64,000 nucleotides of DNA from Rostratula benghalensis (lineage: Eukaryota; Chordata; Aves; Charadriiformes; Rostratulidae), in NCBI GenBank assembly GCA_013399305.1, contig VXAI01000136.1, positions 124,001 through 188,000 of the forward strand, written 5' to 3'. Below are positions 36,784 through 49,796 of this stretch, in pieces. The translations under genes and the position numbers were made by a program. Each line of letters starts with the position of its first letter. Position 1 is the stretch's first letter. The notes beneath the pieces were generated by a model that saw only the letters and a program-made list of their open reading frames with translations, searched no databases and was not told the DNA's origin.

Positions 36784-36917
36784 TGGCAACCCAGCTGCAT
36801 TGCTGGTCTTTTCTTCACCATGCCCAGTTTGAGTTCTCCAGTGTGGGACCTGGCAACCCAGCTGCATTGCTGGTCTTTTCTTCACCATGCCCAGTTTGAG
36901 TTCTCCAGTGTGGGGCC
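36784..36917. repeat. 67-bp tandem duplication
   Basis: Two adjacent 67-base copies, 36784-36850 and 36851-36917, both starting TGGCAACCCAGCTGCATTGC and ending CCAGTGTGGG(A/G)CC. I count a single mismatch, at the A/G near the end. The near identity indicates a recent event and a likely length polymorphism. Confidence 0.95.
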
Positions 36918-37493
36918 TCACTGGTGAGCACCGCAGGTGCTTTCAGAAAAAGAAAAAATGCATGTTGTATAAACTCTTTGGGGCAGCCTGTGGAGGCAAC
37001 AAAATTAAACAGAAGGTTTAGAAACCATTGTGTCATTTAAGTAAACTGTGGCTCCTCTGCAAAGCTCCAGCTAATTTCTTGATTTTATGTCTAAATATAT
37101 ATCCATGAGGGAAATGTATACTTAGGTATAAAATAAAAGCAAGCAAGAAATAAACCAATCAGCATTAAGGAATTAAGTTTTTGAAGACCATAAGAAAACA
37201 CTGTAGAGGTAAAAATAGGTGCTGTACTCACTCATGTCTCTATGAAATATTGTACTCATTCAAATCAATTATCCTTTTACAGATGTGATTTCATAAAGAG
37301 ATAATTAGTTCATGTCTGGAATTGCATCAGCAAAACCAATCTATTTTAATTGTTTCTGTATCAGTGAACTGCAGCACATTTTTTTTCTAGCCACAAAACA
37401 AATTTAATCAACTCTGCCAAATAAGAAGTCATTTGTCACTTGAAAGATGAAATTGTTTATTTTTACTGTCAGCCAAAAAAAAAATATATTTGC

Positions 37494-37569
37494 CATATAT
37501 CTGCATGCATACATTTGTTGCATATATCTGCATGCATACATTTGTTGCATTTGTTGCATACATTTGTTG
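37494..37569. repeat. 27-bp tandem duplication with partial units
   Basis: CATATATCTGCATGCATACA plus TTTGTTG occurs at 37494-37520 and exactly again at 37521-37547. It is followed by CATTTGTTG and CATACATTTGTTG partial units. ATGCAT palindromes recur inside the unit. Confidence 0.93.
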
Positions 37570-40003
37570 CAGAATTATATAGGTGATTTTTCTTCTCTTC
37601 CATTGTCTTTCATAGAAGTTGCTCAAGGACTGTCCATGGCAGAGGTTCTGCTGACTCCATTTAAAGGCTTCTTTAACCAGGTGAAATTAAAAATCTGTGC
37701 CTGCAAGGTTGTTTTCTGGAAGTCGTATATGACACATGAATGATGAAACATTGCCTTCTGTTTTACTCTGGAGGAGTTTATTAAAGGGATGAAACTAATG
37801 GAAAGGTGAGGAAGCCCAGTGAATAAACAGCACATTTAGAGTGAAATTAAGTCCAAATGTGGTAGATATTTCCCAACAGATGAATATGGGAGGTGCACCC
37901 CAAAGACTTTGCTCCAGTCCAGCAGCATGGGTGAATATGGATGCATAGACCCATATGGGATGGACTTTGCAAGCCTCTAGGCTCCAAGGGCAGTGAATTT
38001 GCCTGGTCCCCTGCAGTCAGCAAGCATGAGCCAGTGCCCTACAACTGGCACCAGGAGCTGTGGGTCTGCCCCATCCAGCCTGGGTGTGCTGGCACTGGGG
38101 AGGGAGCAAAGCACATCACCAGCCCTTGCTTTCTAGACTTCTCTGTGCCATGACTTCTCTGTTACACGATGGACCAGGTGCTCTAATTCATGTGTGTAGA
38201 ATTGCCAGCCTTATTTGTGAGAGTTTTAAGGATATCATGGGAGTTGGAGGGAGTTAGGGAGGCCCTAACACAGACCTTTCCATCACCATTCCTGCCCTAC
38301 CTGTTCTCCAGTCCTCCATCTACTTACAGACCAAGGCTGCCTCTGTAAATCCCAACATGCTCCTGGGCTCAGTAATGTACCTTGATGTGCTGGTCAATCC
38401 CTAGACAGTTTCCTGTCCAGAATTTGTCCTGTTCCAACCCGTGCAGTCCCCTGAAGCCCCTGGATGCAATTCAACCCCTGGCATGGTCCAGGGATCATTC
38501 CCCAAAGTGGTTTGGGTGCAGCCGCTTTAATTTGGGGACTAATCATGGTTTACTGGTGTGGGTGTGGGTGAAGTGTAGCACATGACTTCGAGGTCCAGGA
38601 ACATTTATTTGTCATCGTGGGCAGCCAGCACATCCTTGTCTCTGTGCCTGGCAGCTGCCCTTGTGGCCCCTGCCATTTCAAACCTCAGCTGCTGCAATGG
38701 ACCCTTATTCCCTCTCAAGTCCAAACCATTTTCAAAAGCCTCCTGCATGTCAGGCTCATGTCTGTGCTGGGATGGGAGCTAATGCCATCACTCAGCACCA
38801 GGCAGGAAGCTCTCTGCTCCTACTGAGGCTTAGTCCTCAAGGTGCACTCTAATTGTAGAGCAGCAGCTCTCCCATCCCTCAGCCTGCCACTGACATAGCT
38901 GCCAACAGAAACATTAACTGCAGCAACCAATGGTCAGAATTTTCCCTGGAATATGAACACTTGGATCTGTTTCCTAGACCCTGGAATACAATAATCTAAC
39001 TACATTCTTATTAGTATTAGGAATAACATGGTGTCACTGCTTATGAGATGAATGGAATGGCTGAAATCTACCCCCGGTGTTTTGAACCGTGTCTTTTCAG
39101 ATAAGACTTAGACCTTTGCAGTCGAGGACAGAGATTGCAGCAAGACTCTCATGACTCTGTGCATTGATAGCTGGATAATTGGGAAAACAGGGACAATTCA
39201 GACTCTGATTCACGTTGGATTTACCTGCCTCGGCTGAAGAGGTTACCAGCCTGGAAGATAAACTCTTTAACTGTTGCAGCCAAATCAGAGATGATTGTGG
39301 ATCTAAGTTGTCAGCCTGCACAGTTTACAGCCTGATGTTTTAATGTAAACTCAGACTGATAGTGCTTTTCATTTACTGGCAATAGCGAAATCAGCCCCAC
39401 ACCTAATCAGTACACTGGCAGGGACATTTTGGGGTGGCAGGCTTTTAAATCACCCTGGCCTGAAGTGCCACATCTCGTGAAAAAGGTGGCTATAAGGACA
39501 GGACTCTGAATTCACAAGCCCATGTTCATCAGCCCTGGGGATATCAGTGGACTCGTGAAAAATAGCTGACCTGTGGTAGTGTGTTAAGTATTTTTCCTCT
39601 GCACAATTTCTCTTCACATCCCTTGATCTCATCAGAGATCTTGTCAAATCAGAAGACTGGAGTAGATTTATTGAAGTGGGTGAAAAAATGAAGAGCTGGC
39701 TAATTAAAACTCAATTAGTTTGATGGTGGTTGTATCTAAGACTTCAGAAGAAATTTTTAAGGAAAAAAATGAGAAATGGATGAATATGCTGCAGAACTTT
39801 GTCAAAACAAGTTCCCCAGAAAAATCTGAAGTTTTCTTTGATAAAATATGGGATTCTCTAAATAAGTCAAGAATACATTTTTCTCTTGACATGTAAGAAA
39901 TTATTACTTAAGATGAATAAACTGAATATTAGTAAAGAAAAGTGAACTGAGTAGGGATGAAATTAAAAGAAAATTGACAATAGGTTGTGGTGTCGATTAA
40001 ATT

Positions 40004-40236
40004 ATCATAGAATCATAAAATTGTCTAGGTTGGAAGGGACCTTTGAGATCATCTAGTCCAACCATCAACCTAACTCTGATACAAAAACCCAAACCAAAAC
40101 TGAACAAAAAAACCCCATCACTAAACCATGTCACTAAGCACTATGTCACCTTGTCTTTTGAATACCTCCAGGCCTGGTGCCTCAACCACTTCCCTGGGCA
40201 GCCCATTCCATTTTCTTCATTATCACATGAGAAAAA
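40004..40236 (-). mobile_element. CR1 3' end, antisense
   Basis: Begins ATCATAGAATCATAAAATTG, then TCTAGGTTGGAAGGGACCTT, GAGATCATCTAGTCCAACCA and CCTCAACCACTTCCCTGGGC. It is a short 5'-truncated copy of the subfamily whose sense end reads GGTTGGACTNGATGATCT. An internal A/C-rich stretch (AAAACCCAAACCAAAACTG) is a small expansion. Confidence 0.94.
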
Positions 40237-43200
40237 AAGACCCAGTATGTAACATCACGAATTAACAACCTCTACAGAAAAAGCAGAGGTAAACTTAAGA
40301 AAATTACTTATGAGAAAAATTAGGCAGAACTTTCATTTCAGAGCACCCTAAGGATATAATTTTGGATGAGTTAGATGGCCACAGGGTAGTGGTGGCCTAA
40401 AACACGTCAGACAAGTCACACAGGCCTTGAGAACAGGCATTTTGGCTGCAGCATGGGAGATCATGATATAAAATAGAGGAGACATACCTGACTATCCATT
40501 CAAATATAATTCCAAGATATGGATTCCCAGTCAAGGTGTTTCTAAGGGAGATCAATAAATATGAGACTGTAAACGTTCTCTGGAACAGCATGGGAATTCT
40601 GGTCTCCCACACCTGAGAAAAAGAAATATGAGATGAAGCAGGTAGCGAAAATGGTAACCTAGCACTTTATTTTATTGGAGGAATCCAAAAAAAACTTAAT
40701 TTATTTCACACAGAAAAATGGTACCGGAATAGATGGGTGGTGGGGGTGTCCCTCTGTACAGGGAATGTGGTTCCTGGTTGGAGAAGACTGGTGGATCTTC
40801 TCCAGTGTTGCATGCCTGGTGGGGAAACATAGTTTGGTGCCAAAATGGTTCAAAAAAACCCCCATTACGAATCATTCTGAAAAATTATTTCATTTGTGGA
40901 AGGGCCAAAATTATTTCATTGCTATTTGAAAGTTCCTGAATAAGCAAGTGGCACATCACAGTTATTAAAGTGGAGGTGGTGAGGGAGATCAGATGATGGA
41001 GAGATGGCGTTTCAGCTCCTCGGTCTCTCACTGCATGGGAATGCAAAGAGATGTGACTCCAGAAAACCTCCCCAGTTTGCTGACACCTCCGTGAGAGTGA
41101 TTGAGGAAGACCACAGTGCTCTGCCTCAGCTTCTGCAGTGTCTGCTCTCCGCTGCAATGTTCTGAGCCAACGCTGAGCGGTAGTAAAACTCATTGGCTGT
41201 GGAGTCCAGACCCAGGTTTGGGAAGGAAACGTGAAGTTTCCTATCAGTTTGACACGAAACAAGGAATTTAATCAAAATATCGATGCTAGTGCGTCATTCA
41301 AGCTCTATGGAGACCCCTGAGGCTTGTTTGCCCATTGGTTAAACAGATGTAGCAGACCTTGCTTGCTTCAAAGAGGATTCATAAGAAATGACAATCAATA
41401 AATACTTGTGAAGACCTTTGATGCTTTAAAATGGAAAACGCTATTTTCACTAGACATACACAACAATCGAATTCCTGTTTTGGAGGACCAAAGGGAGAAA
41501 GATTTAATCAAGAATGAGGTTCTTTGCCATGGTTACACTGAGACCTAAATATGAAAAATAATAACATCAGGCTAAGCAAGACCTGATTCAAATAATTATC
41601 TCCCAAACTTAGAATAAGTACAAGATCTATAAATGTAAACAGAAAGAATATTGAAGAAGATAGGTAAAGGTCCTTCAGTCAGATCAGATGTTTCTGTGTC
41701 AGGACTAATGGGAGCAGTATATCAGGTTAGGAAGGCACAGTTCACAAAACTAATGAAAATATAGGGGGATGATAAATGTGTTTTGCTACCATCCTAAGAC
41801 CTAGGTGTCCCCAAAGAGCTTACTGCAGAAGTGAGTGCAGAACACAATTCAATTCCATGTAATTGGAGTGAAGACAAGGTTGAGGTCACCTAAATTAAGG
41901 CTGAATTTAGACTAATGTACTGCAGAATTTGGACACCAACACCTCAGACTTCAAAATGGCAATTGTCTTGATATCCTCCTTATTGTCCACTGTCTACGTG
42001 TCTCTTTGGACACCCCCAAAGTTCCCTGTCCATATAAAAGTGAATGTTGCACATCCCTCTTGTCACCCATTCCGACCAGGTTGGTGCCCATGTCATCTTC
42101 AAGATCCCATGACATTCAAATTTGTGGACCAATGGCCAGTTCAATCCTGGAGAGCTTCTGGTCCATGGTGCTATATTTGCAGGTGCTCTCTGCCATGCAC
42201 ACATCCATATGGCTGACAGACCACAGATCTTCAAACCCATGGCAGTGAAAAAGAGAGTACCCACAAACCAAGAATTCAACCTTTCCCGAGGAAGGGGAAA
42301 CACCACCAGCCATCATGGTCCAAGAACATGCTCCGCCCCTCTGGATGCACAACTGGGAGTTTAAGATTTATGAGACTGGGTGGACAGAGAAAGAACAATC
42401 TGACTGCTCTGAGAAAAGAGCCTGTATTTTTGTCTGGAATAAAAAAAACCTGGGCAGAGGGCAGAGCAAAGGTAGATTTCATTTGGTCCTGAGCATTGCT
42501 GTAGTAACAGTTTAGCAGCTGGAAAGTCCACCTATGTGTGAAAAGAACTTGCAGACTGACCTTCCTTGTCATTAAAGTTTGCTTTCATTGTGCAGACTTG
42601 TTTAAAAATGCCTCTCTCCCCCTGCATTTTTTATGTGCTTTTCCATCTGTCTGCGAGAAAAGAAAAAAAATGTCATTTGAATATAATGGAAAACCTACTC
42701 CCATGATTAAATGCAGTGAAGAAACCATTGAATACAATGATTTTCTAGCAGGGGACTCATACATCTTTAAATCAATAGGGTTGCATTTGCCTGCTGTGAT
42801 GAGCCAACGGCCCACCTATGGCTGGCAGAGGCTGGATCAGCTGGCTGGCTGCAGGACTCTGGAAACATGTCTTACAGAAACATCAAAAAGAGCAAATCTG
42901 TCCTGTCAGCTTCTTTGAGAACCAGTCCTGTGGAGAACCAGACTGCACCGCGCTCGGTTCTCCTACCTGACATCTCAGCTTGTCTCTTGCATCCATTTGG
43001 TGCATGTGTAGTCTCACTGTGGTCCTGAATCTGGCCCTGATTCTGTCTTTTTGTCTGCCCCATCTCATGTCTTTGTCACCACAGGGGCATCATCTACCTG
43101 CCCCTTTGTCTTAATGTGGGCATCTTCCCTTTCCCCTCTCCTCTCCATTCAAAACACTGCTGCTCATGGCTTCCATTACCTCTTCAACTGCTTATGCTCT

Positions 43201-46200
43201 TCACTGGCCTGCAGTACACCCAGAGGAAACTAGTCGAAAGTACTTCATAGGCTACATCTTTTGCCCTCTTTTCCTCACCTTTCCCATCTTCCTGACCTCA
43301 GTCAGGCCTTGGCATCACCTCAGTTGCTTGCTTTATGATTTCTAACAAGCTCCTCTGTGCCTTCCCTGAAGTTTCCTCTTGCATGAGGTAGGAAACCCCC
43401 ACAAACACCTCTGAAACTACTCTGTTATCACCCTCCTTTGAAATGCCTCCCTAAAATACCTGTTCACTCTGCGAGCAGGGCTTAGATCCTTCCTCTCCTG
43501 AAACCAGTGGCCTTATTACTTTGGCCAAGAGTGTGTACTGGTTTCCTTGTATTTTCCTTGACTGCCTGTTGCCTTTCATCTTCCATTTAACCCATGAGCT
43601 CTGCAAGGCAGTGAGCTCCCCTTCACCCTGTTTGCAGGGTTCTCCAGGAGGAGGACTGGTACAGTGTTACTGTGTGATTAAATTAAAAACCTACTGGCAG
43701 CTGTTTGCTCTTTCTCTTAAGGCAGGATTCATTTTCTCCTGTTGCCTCACCATGTTAATTTTCACACTTGCCTCTACGAACAGAATGCTTTCCTTATTAA
43801 TAAATGGCATGCATTTTCCCCACTTTAACCACTAAAAGAGGCCTACATTTTTACAACAGCTTTTTTAGACTCCCTGGTCTCTGGGCCTGGAGCTTCTTTT
43901 GCTGAGAGTTTTTTATTTTTAAGCCCAGAAAGGATCCCTGCTGGTCTGACCTTTGCTGCAACACACACCAAGATAGCAATACTCCGTTCTGCTGTGCTGA
44001 AAGTCATCAAGGCCACTGGGCTGTTGGGAAACACACAGATTGGTCTGAAAAGCCCAGAGAGAGAGCTATCAACTGTTTCTTTTGGCTTCAGCAGAAATTC
44101 CTGTAGCTGTTGTTTAAAATAAAAATAAATTCCAGACTGGATTTTTAAGTTTCAGCTTTCAGTCCTCTTATTCCAATTATGTCTTCATTAGAAATATAAA
44201 AAGAAAAAACAACCCTCCTTAAAACCCAGTATATTCTACAACTGCAGTCTGGTCACTTTTCAGCCATATACTTTCAAGAGTATAATAATGAAAAGAGTAT
44301 AGTGATGAAAATAATAACTAATAATGATGATCAAGTCCATTATTCACAGAAGAGACAAAACACACCAAGTAAAAAACATTTAGAATCACAAGTGATGACT
44401 TGAAATTAGCCCAAGACGTTTTATAAACTGAAAAATGAAGGCCTGAGCATTGCCCAAGTAATTTCATAGGCTGGGACATAATTGCTCTTGATTTCTTTAT
44501 ATTGGCTTTTTATCTCAAAGAAGCCAGATGACAAATTGCCAAGTGATTCATCAAAAGCCATTAGTACATGGTTTCCATCCCTTCCTCCTCCTCCTCATGC
44601 CTACCTCCTTTGCCTTTGGATTGTTTCCTTTTGATATTTGTAGCTTACACAATTTGGAAAGGCCAAAAAAATGCATAGCACAAGCCTTTTGCACTCTGCA
44701 GCCAACTGGCCTCCTTCTTACTATTTATACACTGCAGTTGCACTTGGAACTCAGTCATCTTTGGTGTTAGACAAACTCATTTAAGAAGATGCTCCTGCCC
44801 TAAGAGGTTTGAACTGAATAGATGAAAGCTCTAAGAGAAAGAGGATAAATGACAGTGACTCATCTGGAGTCAGCGGGCAGGCAAAGGGCAGGCCTGAGAA
44901 GGGATTTATATCCAAGTGATGCCTTAGTCACTGCTTTTCTCATCAGCTACCGTCCTTTTTCTAGGACAAAGAACATTGTGGCTGAGAAATTAGGTGTTTC
45001 TCCAACCCACCAGTGGCCACCCAGTCCATAAAGGTCCACTGGGGTCATCCATGCGGTTTAATGATCTTGAAATTTGCCTGTATCCCTAAAGAGAGTTTTT
45101 AAGTGGATGCTCAGATCTAGGTTTCCTGGGAAAGATGAGGGGAAAGTTTCCACATCCCTTCTTTCCCCTGCCCCAGCAGACCCCATTGCTATTCCTCTAC
45201 CATGGCACTCAAGCCTTGAGCACTGTGGATGTTGGGACCCTAGCACTCCCCACCTTCTGATCCTGATTGCTGGCTGTACTCAGCTGGAGACAGCTTCCAG
45301 CACCGGCAGCACCAGGGTATATATTTTTCATCCTCCCTGGGGTAGGAGCCAAGGTGAGGAGGTCAGCACTCTCCCTTACCTCCACTGACATCAGTGCTGT
45401 CTCAGCCCTGATGGTATTAGCACAATCTTTTAAAAGCAGTTCATCTTATTACCACGGTGTGCACTCCCTGAAGGCCGTGGACAAATGTTAAAGTCTGGAA
45501 GTGTGTGTGATGTCATGGAAGAAATATGAAGCAGCAGCTGAACTGCTAGCTGCTACAAGGGCAAATTTTGGTTAATGTTTCCTATTACCTCCTAGCTCCT
45601 CTGTCCTCCTTCTGTCATGGTAAGGAGAGACTAAAGGAAATAGCTTTCTCATTTCTGCTCAAAATTGCCGCTTGCCAAGGATTTGCTAGAGGTCTAATTA
45701 AAGCAGAATAAATGTATTTTGCATTTCTCACCCAAGAGGATAGTTGAGATCACAATCAGTGAAATGAATACAGCATGTTTCTGACTGAATTGCCGCTGCT
45801 AATGAACAGGGATACTCTGAATGATGAAGACAAATGTACTTCAAATGAAGAATTAATACTGCTCATAACAGCACAAATATGAAAATCCATATTCTTAGAA
45901 CAAATGCTCTGGTACTACTAGGTGCTTACGTGACTAAATCTCTGTTAAAATTTACAGCTGGAATAGACAAATATCTGTGCTAATATTTAGTACTGAGTAC
46001 TAACGTGGCTGTAACTTATACTGCCCATAATCATGTCAGAATGCCACTTTGTGTGCTGTGTGCTGTGGCATTTCCACTTTCGATTTTAATGTCCCTGAAG
46101 CAACTCTTCACGGGGAAACCCACTCTTCCAGCCAAAGAACAACTGTTCTCAAGTCTCTGTGGTACTCTCTGAAATACAAATAATAGAACTAATAAGGTCC

Positions 46201-48588
46201 AAAAGCGCCTGTGTTGAACAATACACAACTAGCTTGTGAGAAAGGTCTTTGTCACGGGGGACCTTCTGTTCTTAAGCAAGATGCATCAAATTAATTGTGC
46301 AAACAGGCAGCTATGGAAGGAAACCGTAGCTAGCCAAGATACATGAAGGCTAGCTATGAATGTGAGTTGTGAGAAGGCCTTGTTTCTGCGGACAGAGGCA
46401 AACAAAAAATGTCAATGATACCACAGACCTCACTTAGCAACAGCCTTGCTTGCTCCTCTTACACATCCTCCTGGCAGCCTTTGCACTGGATTAGTCTCCT
46501 CAACGGATACAGGCTTACTTCTGCAGAGTGTTCATAAAGATGGATGAGATGTTCAACCAGATTGCTATCTCCCATACTCTTTCTTGGAGCTCCCACACCT
46601 TCCTCTTGCTCATGAACATCCCTGACATCCTCAGCTCACTCTTCCTGCTTCCAACACATGTCTCTAGTGATATGAAGGAGCATGTCTCATCCTTTCCTAG
46701 GGGAAGCCTAGGCCTGGCTGCATAAAGCTTTCCCACAAAACTAAACTGAAGTTTCAAAACTTAATATTATGTTCCTGGAGTCTGTGTTAGAAGACTGATA
46801 CAGAGCATTAAAGGTGGTAACTGGTGGAGGGTTAGAACTCTGAGAGCAGAAATGTAAAATCTAGAATGTATTTTTTTGATAGGTCTTGCTTTTGCATAGT
46901 CATCTGCTGTGTTTTGCATTCCAGGAGTGGTAGATTCTCAGTTGGTTGGAGTGCAACCTGAAAGGCTGCTTCTGTTCAAATCTCATTTTTTCCACCATGA
47001 TGGACTCTATACTATAATATAAATTCAGTCTGCTTTTTAGAAACAAAGATACTGGTCACCTTTGTAGAACTATTATGTCATCCCGCAGAAGACAGTATTT
47101 TTGAACATTTTTATTACTATGTGAAATGTATTATTCAAGGCTTGCCTCATCCTTGCCTTACAGACTATAGAAGTTGCCAGACTAACTCCTCTTGATCCCA
47201 TTTAATGTAATGTCGTAATTGTTTCTCCATTTTTTTTCTACAGGTTTTCAATGAACCATTGCTGTTTACTCATGAGAAATGTCACTGGTGGTATCTTGGT
47301 TCCTTGCGATAATGAAGATATTGGCTTACACAGCAAATATCTGTTCCTTTGCCATGGAGTTTATGTTAACATTTATAGTATCAATTAACCAACATTTGGG
47401 GATCAAATATGTGACAATAACTGGAGGGGCTGAAATAATTGCAAAGGTTGGATCACGGCGATTGAGCTTCCAAATGCATTTTACAGACCGCTGATGGGAA
47501 GCCTGCAGGTTATTTCTTCTTCCTTCAGGTGTCAGGACTCATTTAGGCTTTAGACACTGCCATAAAAGGCAATCAGATCTTCCTTTCCAATCTCCAGAAT
47601 CATTTTAACACAAGTAATATCAACAGAGTCACATCATTTACAGCCTTCTCCTACTGCCATACAGCTGCTCAGGCAGTTAATTACAATATGTTCCCAGGAT
47701 GAGAGGCTGAATAGCAGTCACATTTCTGCGCTTCATTAAAATGAGCTTAGCAAAATTAGGCTGATAGGATAAATGGGGATACCTTGTGCACTTTCTACCA
47801 TTCCCAGCAGCAAGGATCATGCCAGATGTTGATCTCTTTGTGTAAATTATATACCTTATATTTGTTGACTGGGAATAAGCACATGCTTATTCATCTTACA
47901 CCAAGCCGCTAAGCAGAATTATTTTACAGCCTTATAAATGAAAAATACATCCACTTGTGCAAAATAGCAGTATATCTACAATCAAGCTTATCACTTAGTG
48001 CTGAGGAGAGAGAAGCCTGAAATATTGTTTTTAGGAAAGTACAGGAGAACAGGTGCCTTACATGAAATACATCGTTTGTGCATCTCCACCATTTCAAGTG
48101 AAAAAGTTCCATCTAATTTTATGCAGTTCTTTTCTCTCACCTTCAAGAGTTATTAAGACTGGAAATTCAAATGATTTTAACAGAGTTATTTGTCCATTCC
48201 TGATTCATGTGAAGCGGGTCAGGGGCCCAAGATGGGATTAATCTCATCTGTTTATCACTGAAAAACTGTCCAGTTAGTTATATTCAGTGTGAAATGGTTA
48301 GGGGAACATACCACCCTCGAAGGAAATCTGCTTCAGGAGAAGAAACCCCTTTGATTACCAAAAGAATACCCAAAATGCCTTGAGTTGAATCAGCTAAATG
48401 TAAGTCACTCACTGTCAGAAAGGTTGAATTCAGACCAAAGAGGACCATTTTTGAACCCATCCATTCATGAACTTTCCTTGATTAAGAGGCAGATGTTATG
48501 TTCAGATAAAATAAAGATGCTGTTTTAAAAGGTTTTGGTGTTTGTTTATTGGGTTTTTTTGAGGGATGCTGGTGATTTGTTTTGTTTT
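40237..48588. other. Repeat-poor intergenic sequence, no recognisable gene
   Basis: More than 8 kb without a CR1 or LTR match. Several overlapping open frames of 78-126 codons occur at about 41.9-42.9 kb on both strands, but none has a domain, good codon texture or splice context. Conservation status is unknown. Confidence 0.5.
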
Positions 48589-48856
48589 GGAATCATAGAA
48601 TTTTCTAGGTTGGAAGGGACCTTTAAGATCATCCAGTCCAACCATCAACCTAACTCTGATAAAAACCCAACACTAAACCATGTCACTGAGCACTGTGTCA
48701 AACTGTCTTTGTAGACCTCCAGGGCTGGTGCCTCAACCACTTCCCTGGGCAGCCCTGTCCCATGCTTGATAACCCTTTCATTGTAAATTTTTTCCTAATA
48801 TCTGTCCTAAACCTCCCCTAGAACAACTTGAGGCCATTTTCTCTTGTCCTGTTTTG
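48589..48856 (-). mobile_element. CR1 3' end, antisense
   Basis: GGAATCATAGAATTTTCTAG, GTTGGAAGGGACCTTTAAGA, TCATCCAGTCCAACCATCAA, CCTCAACCACTTCCCTGGGC and ACTTGAGGCCATTTTCTCTT follow in order. It is 5'-truncated and bounded on its right by a TTTTG microsatellite. Confidence 0.94.
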
Positions 48857-48882
48857 TTTAATTTTGTTTTGTTTTGTTTTTC
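48850..48882. repeat. TTTTG microsatellite
   Basis: GTTTTGTTTAATTTTGTTTT followed by further TTTTG units, next to the truncated edge of the antisense CR1 copy. Confidence 0.85.
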
Positions 48883-49089
48883 AGGCTGTACCCCTTTCTT
48901 TCTGGTTTTCCTTTCCACAGTAACAAATGAAGGACTTCAGCACTCCCTGGCATCCTCCTCTTTGCTTAGCACAGAGCAGAACGAATCTCCAGTTGCAAGT
49001 TAAACTTTACCAAGACCCTTAGCTATTTCTCCGAGCAGATAATGAGGGGCCAGTGTGTGTGACTCCCACGTATGAGGTTAGGGAAAGAA

Positions 49090-49233
49090 AAGCCAAGGTC
49101 AGGCTGGATAGAGCTTTGAGCAACCTGATTTAGTGGGAGATGTCCCTGCCCATGGCAGGGGGTTGGAGTTCAATGATCTTTAAGGTCCCTTCCAACCTGA
49201 ACCATCCTATGAGTCGATGATGCTATGATTCTG
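49090..49233 (+). mobile_element. CR1 3' end, sense, short
   Basis: AGCCAAGGTCAGGCTGGATA, GGAGATGTCCCTGCCCATGG, then GGTTGGAGTTCAATGATCTT, AAGGTCCCTTCCAACCTGAA and a terminal CCATCCTATGAGTCGATGAT with GCTATGATTCT. Only about 140 bases of the 3' end are kept. Confidence 0.92.
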
Positions 49234-49773
49234 AGAAAAGCACTATATCCTTTTCCAAAAACTGGTCTTGGTCCTCATTTCTGGACCTCTCATCTGTAAC
49301 AAGCTAAGGAGAACCCAAATCGGAGATTTCAAAGACCTAAACCATGAAGAAGACTGTTAAGTCTGGCTTCAGGTGACCCAGTCATCTTCAGGTGTAGCCC
49401 ACTGGATATTGTAGACCAGGTCCCTTTGCAGAGGGAGCGTACGAGGCATATTCTGCTGGACGCTTCAGACATTACACCTGCAATTTTGGAGTTTCATGGC
49501 CAAATGCCAAGTCAGAAATAAGCCTTCAGTATCTGTCCTTTACTATCCACACTGCAAGGAAAATGACAAATAGTGTGTGGCTCTTACTTTTAAATGGCCA
49601 TGGGGGGCAAGCAGGCGTCCCTTTCTTTGCTGTTAGCAAGATCGGCATCCTAAAGATAAGTGAGTGAAACAACTGCAGAGAAAAGTAAGACATTATTCTG
49701 TTCCCCATCCATCAGAGGTATTCCTATTATTTATGATACATGGACAAAAACAGGAGGGATTTTTCTTTCTTTC

Positions 49774-49796
49774 TTTTTTTTTTTTTTTTTTTTTTT
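49774..49796. repeat. Homopolymer T run
   Basis: About 23 uninterrupted T residues preceded by TTTTCTTTCTTTC. Confidence 0.95.

Larger units (their letters stand above)
34961..40003. other. Intergenic sequence with two tandem duplications
   Basis: GC-rich up to about 35160 (possible extension of the CR1 cluster), then AT-rich unique DNA. Apart from the tandem repeats at 36784 and 37494 I see no feature; open frames are short and without recognisable domains. Confidence 0.5.

Noticed and set aside
41929..42918. Cluster of 78-126 codon frames on both strands
   Set aside because: Low stop density on both strands at once, with no motif, no initiation context and no splice structure; consistent with chance in a locally GC-richer stretch.
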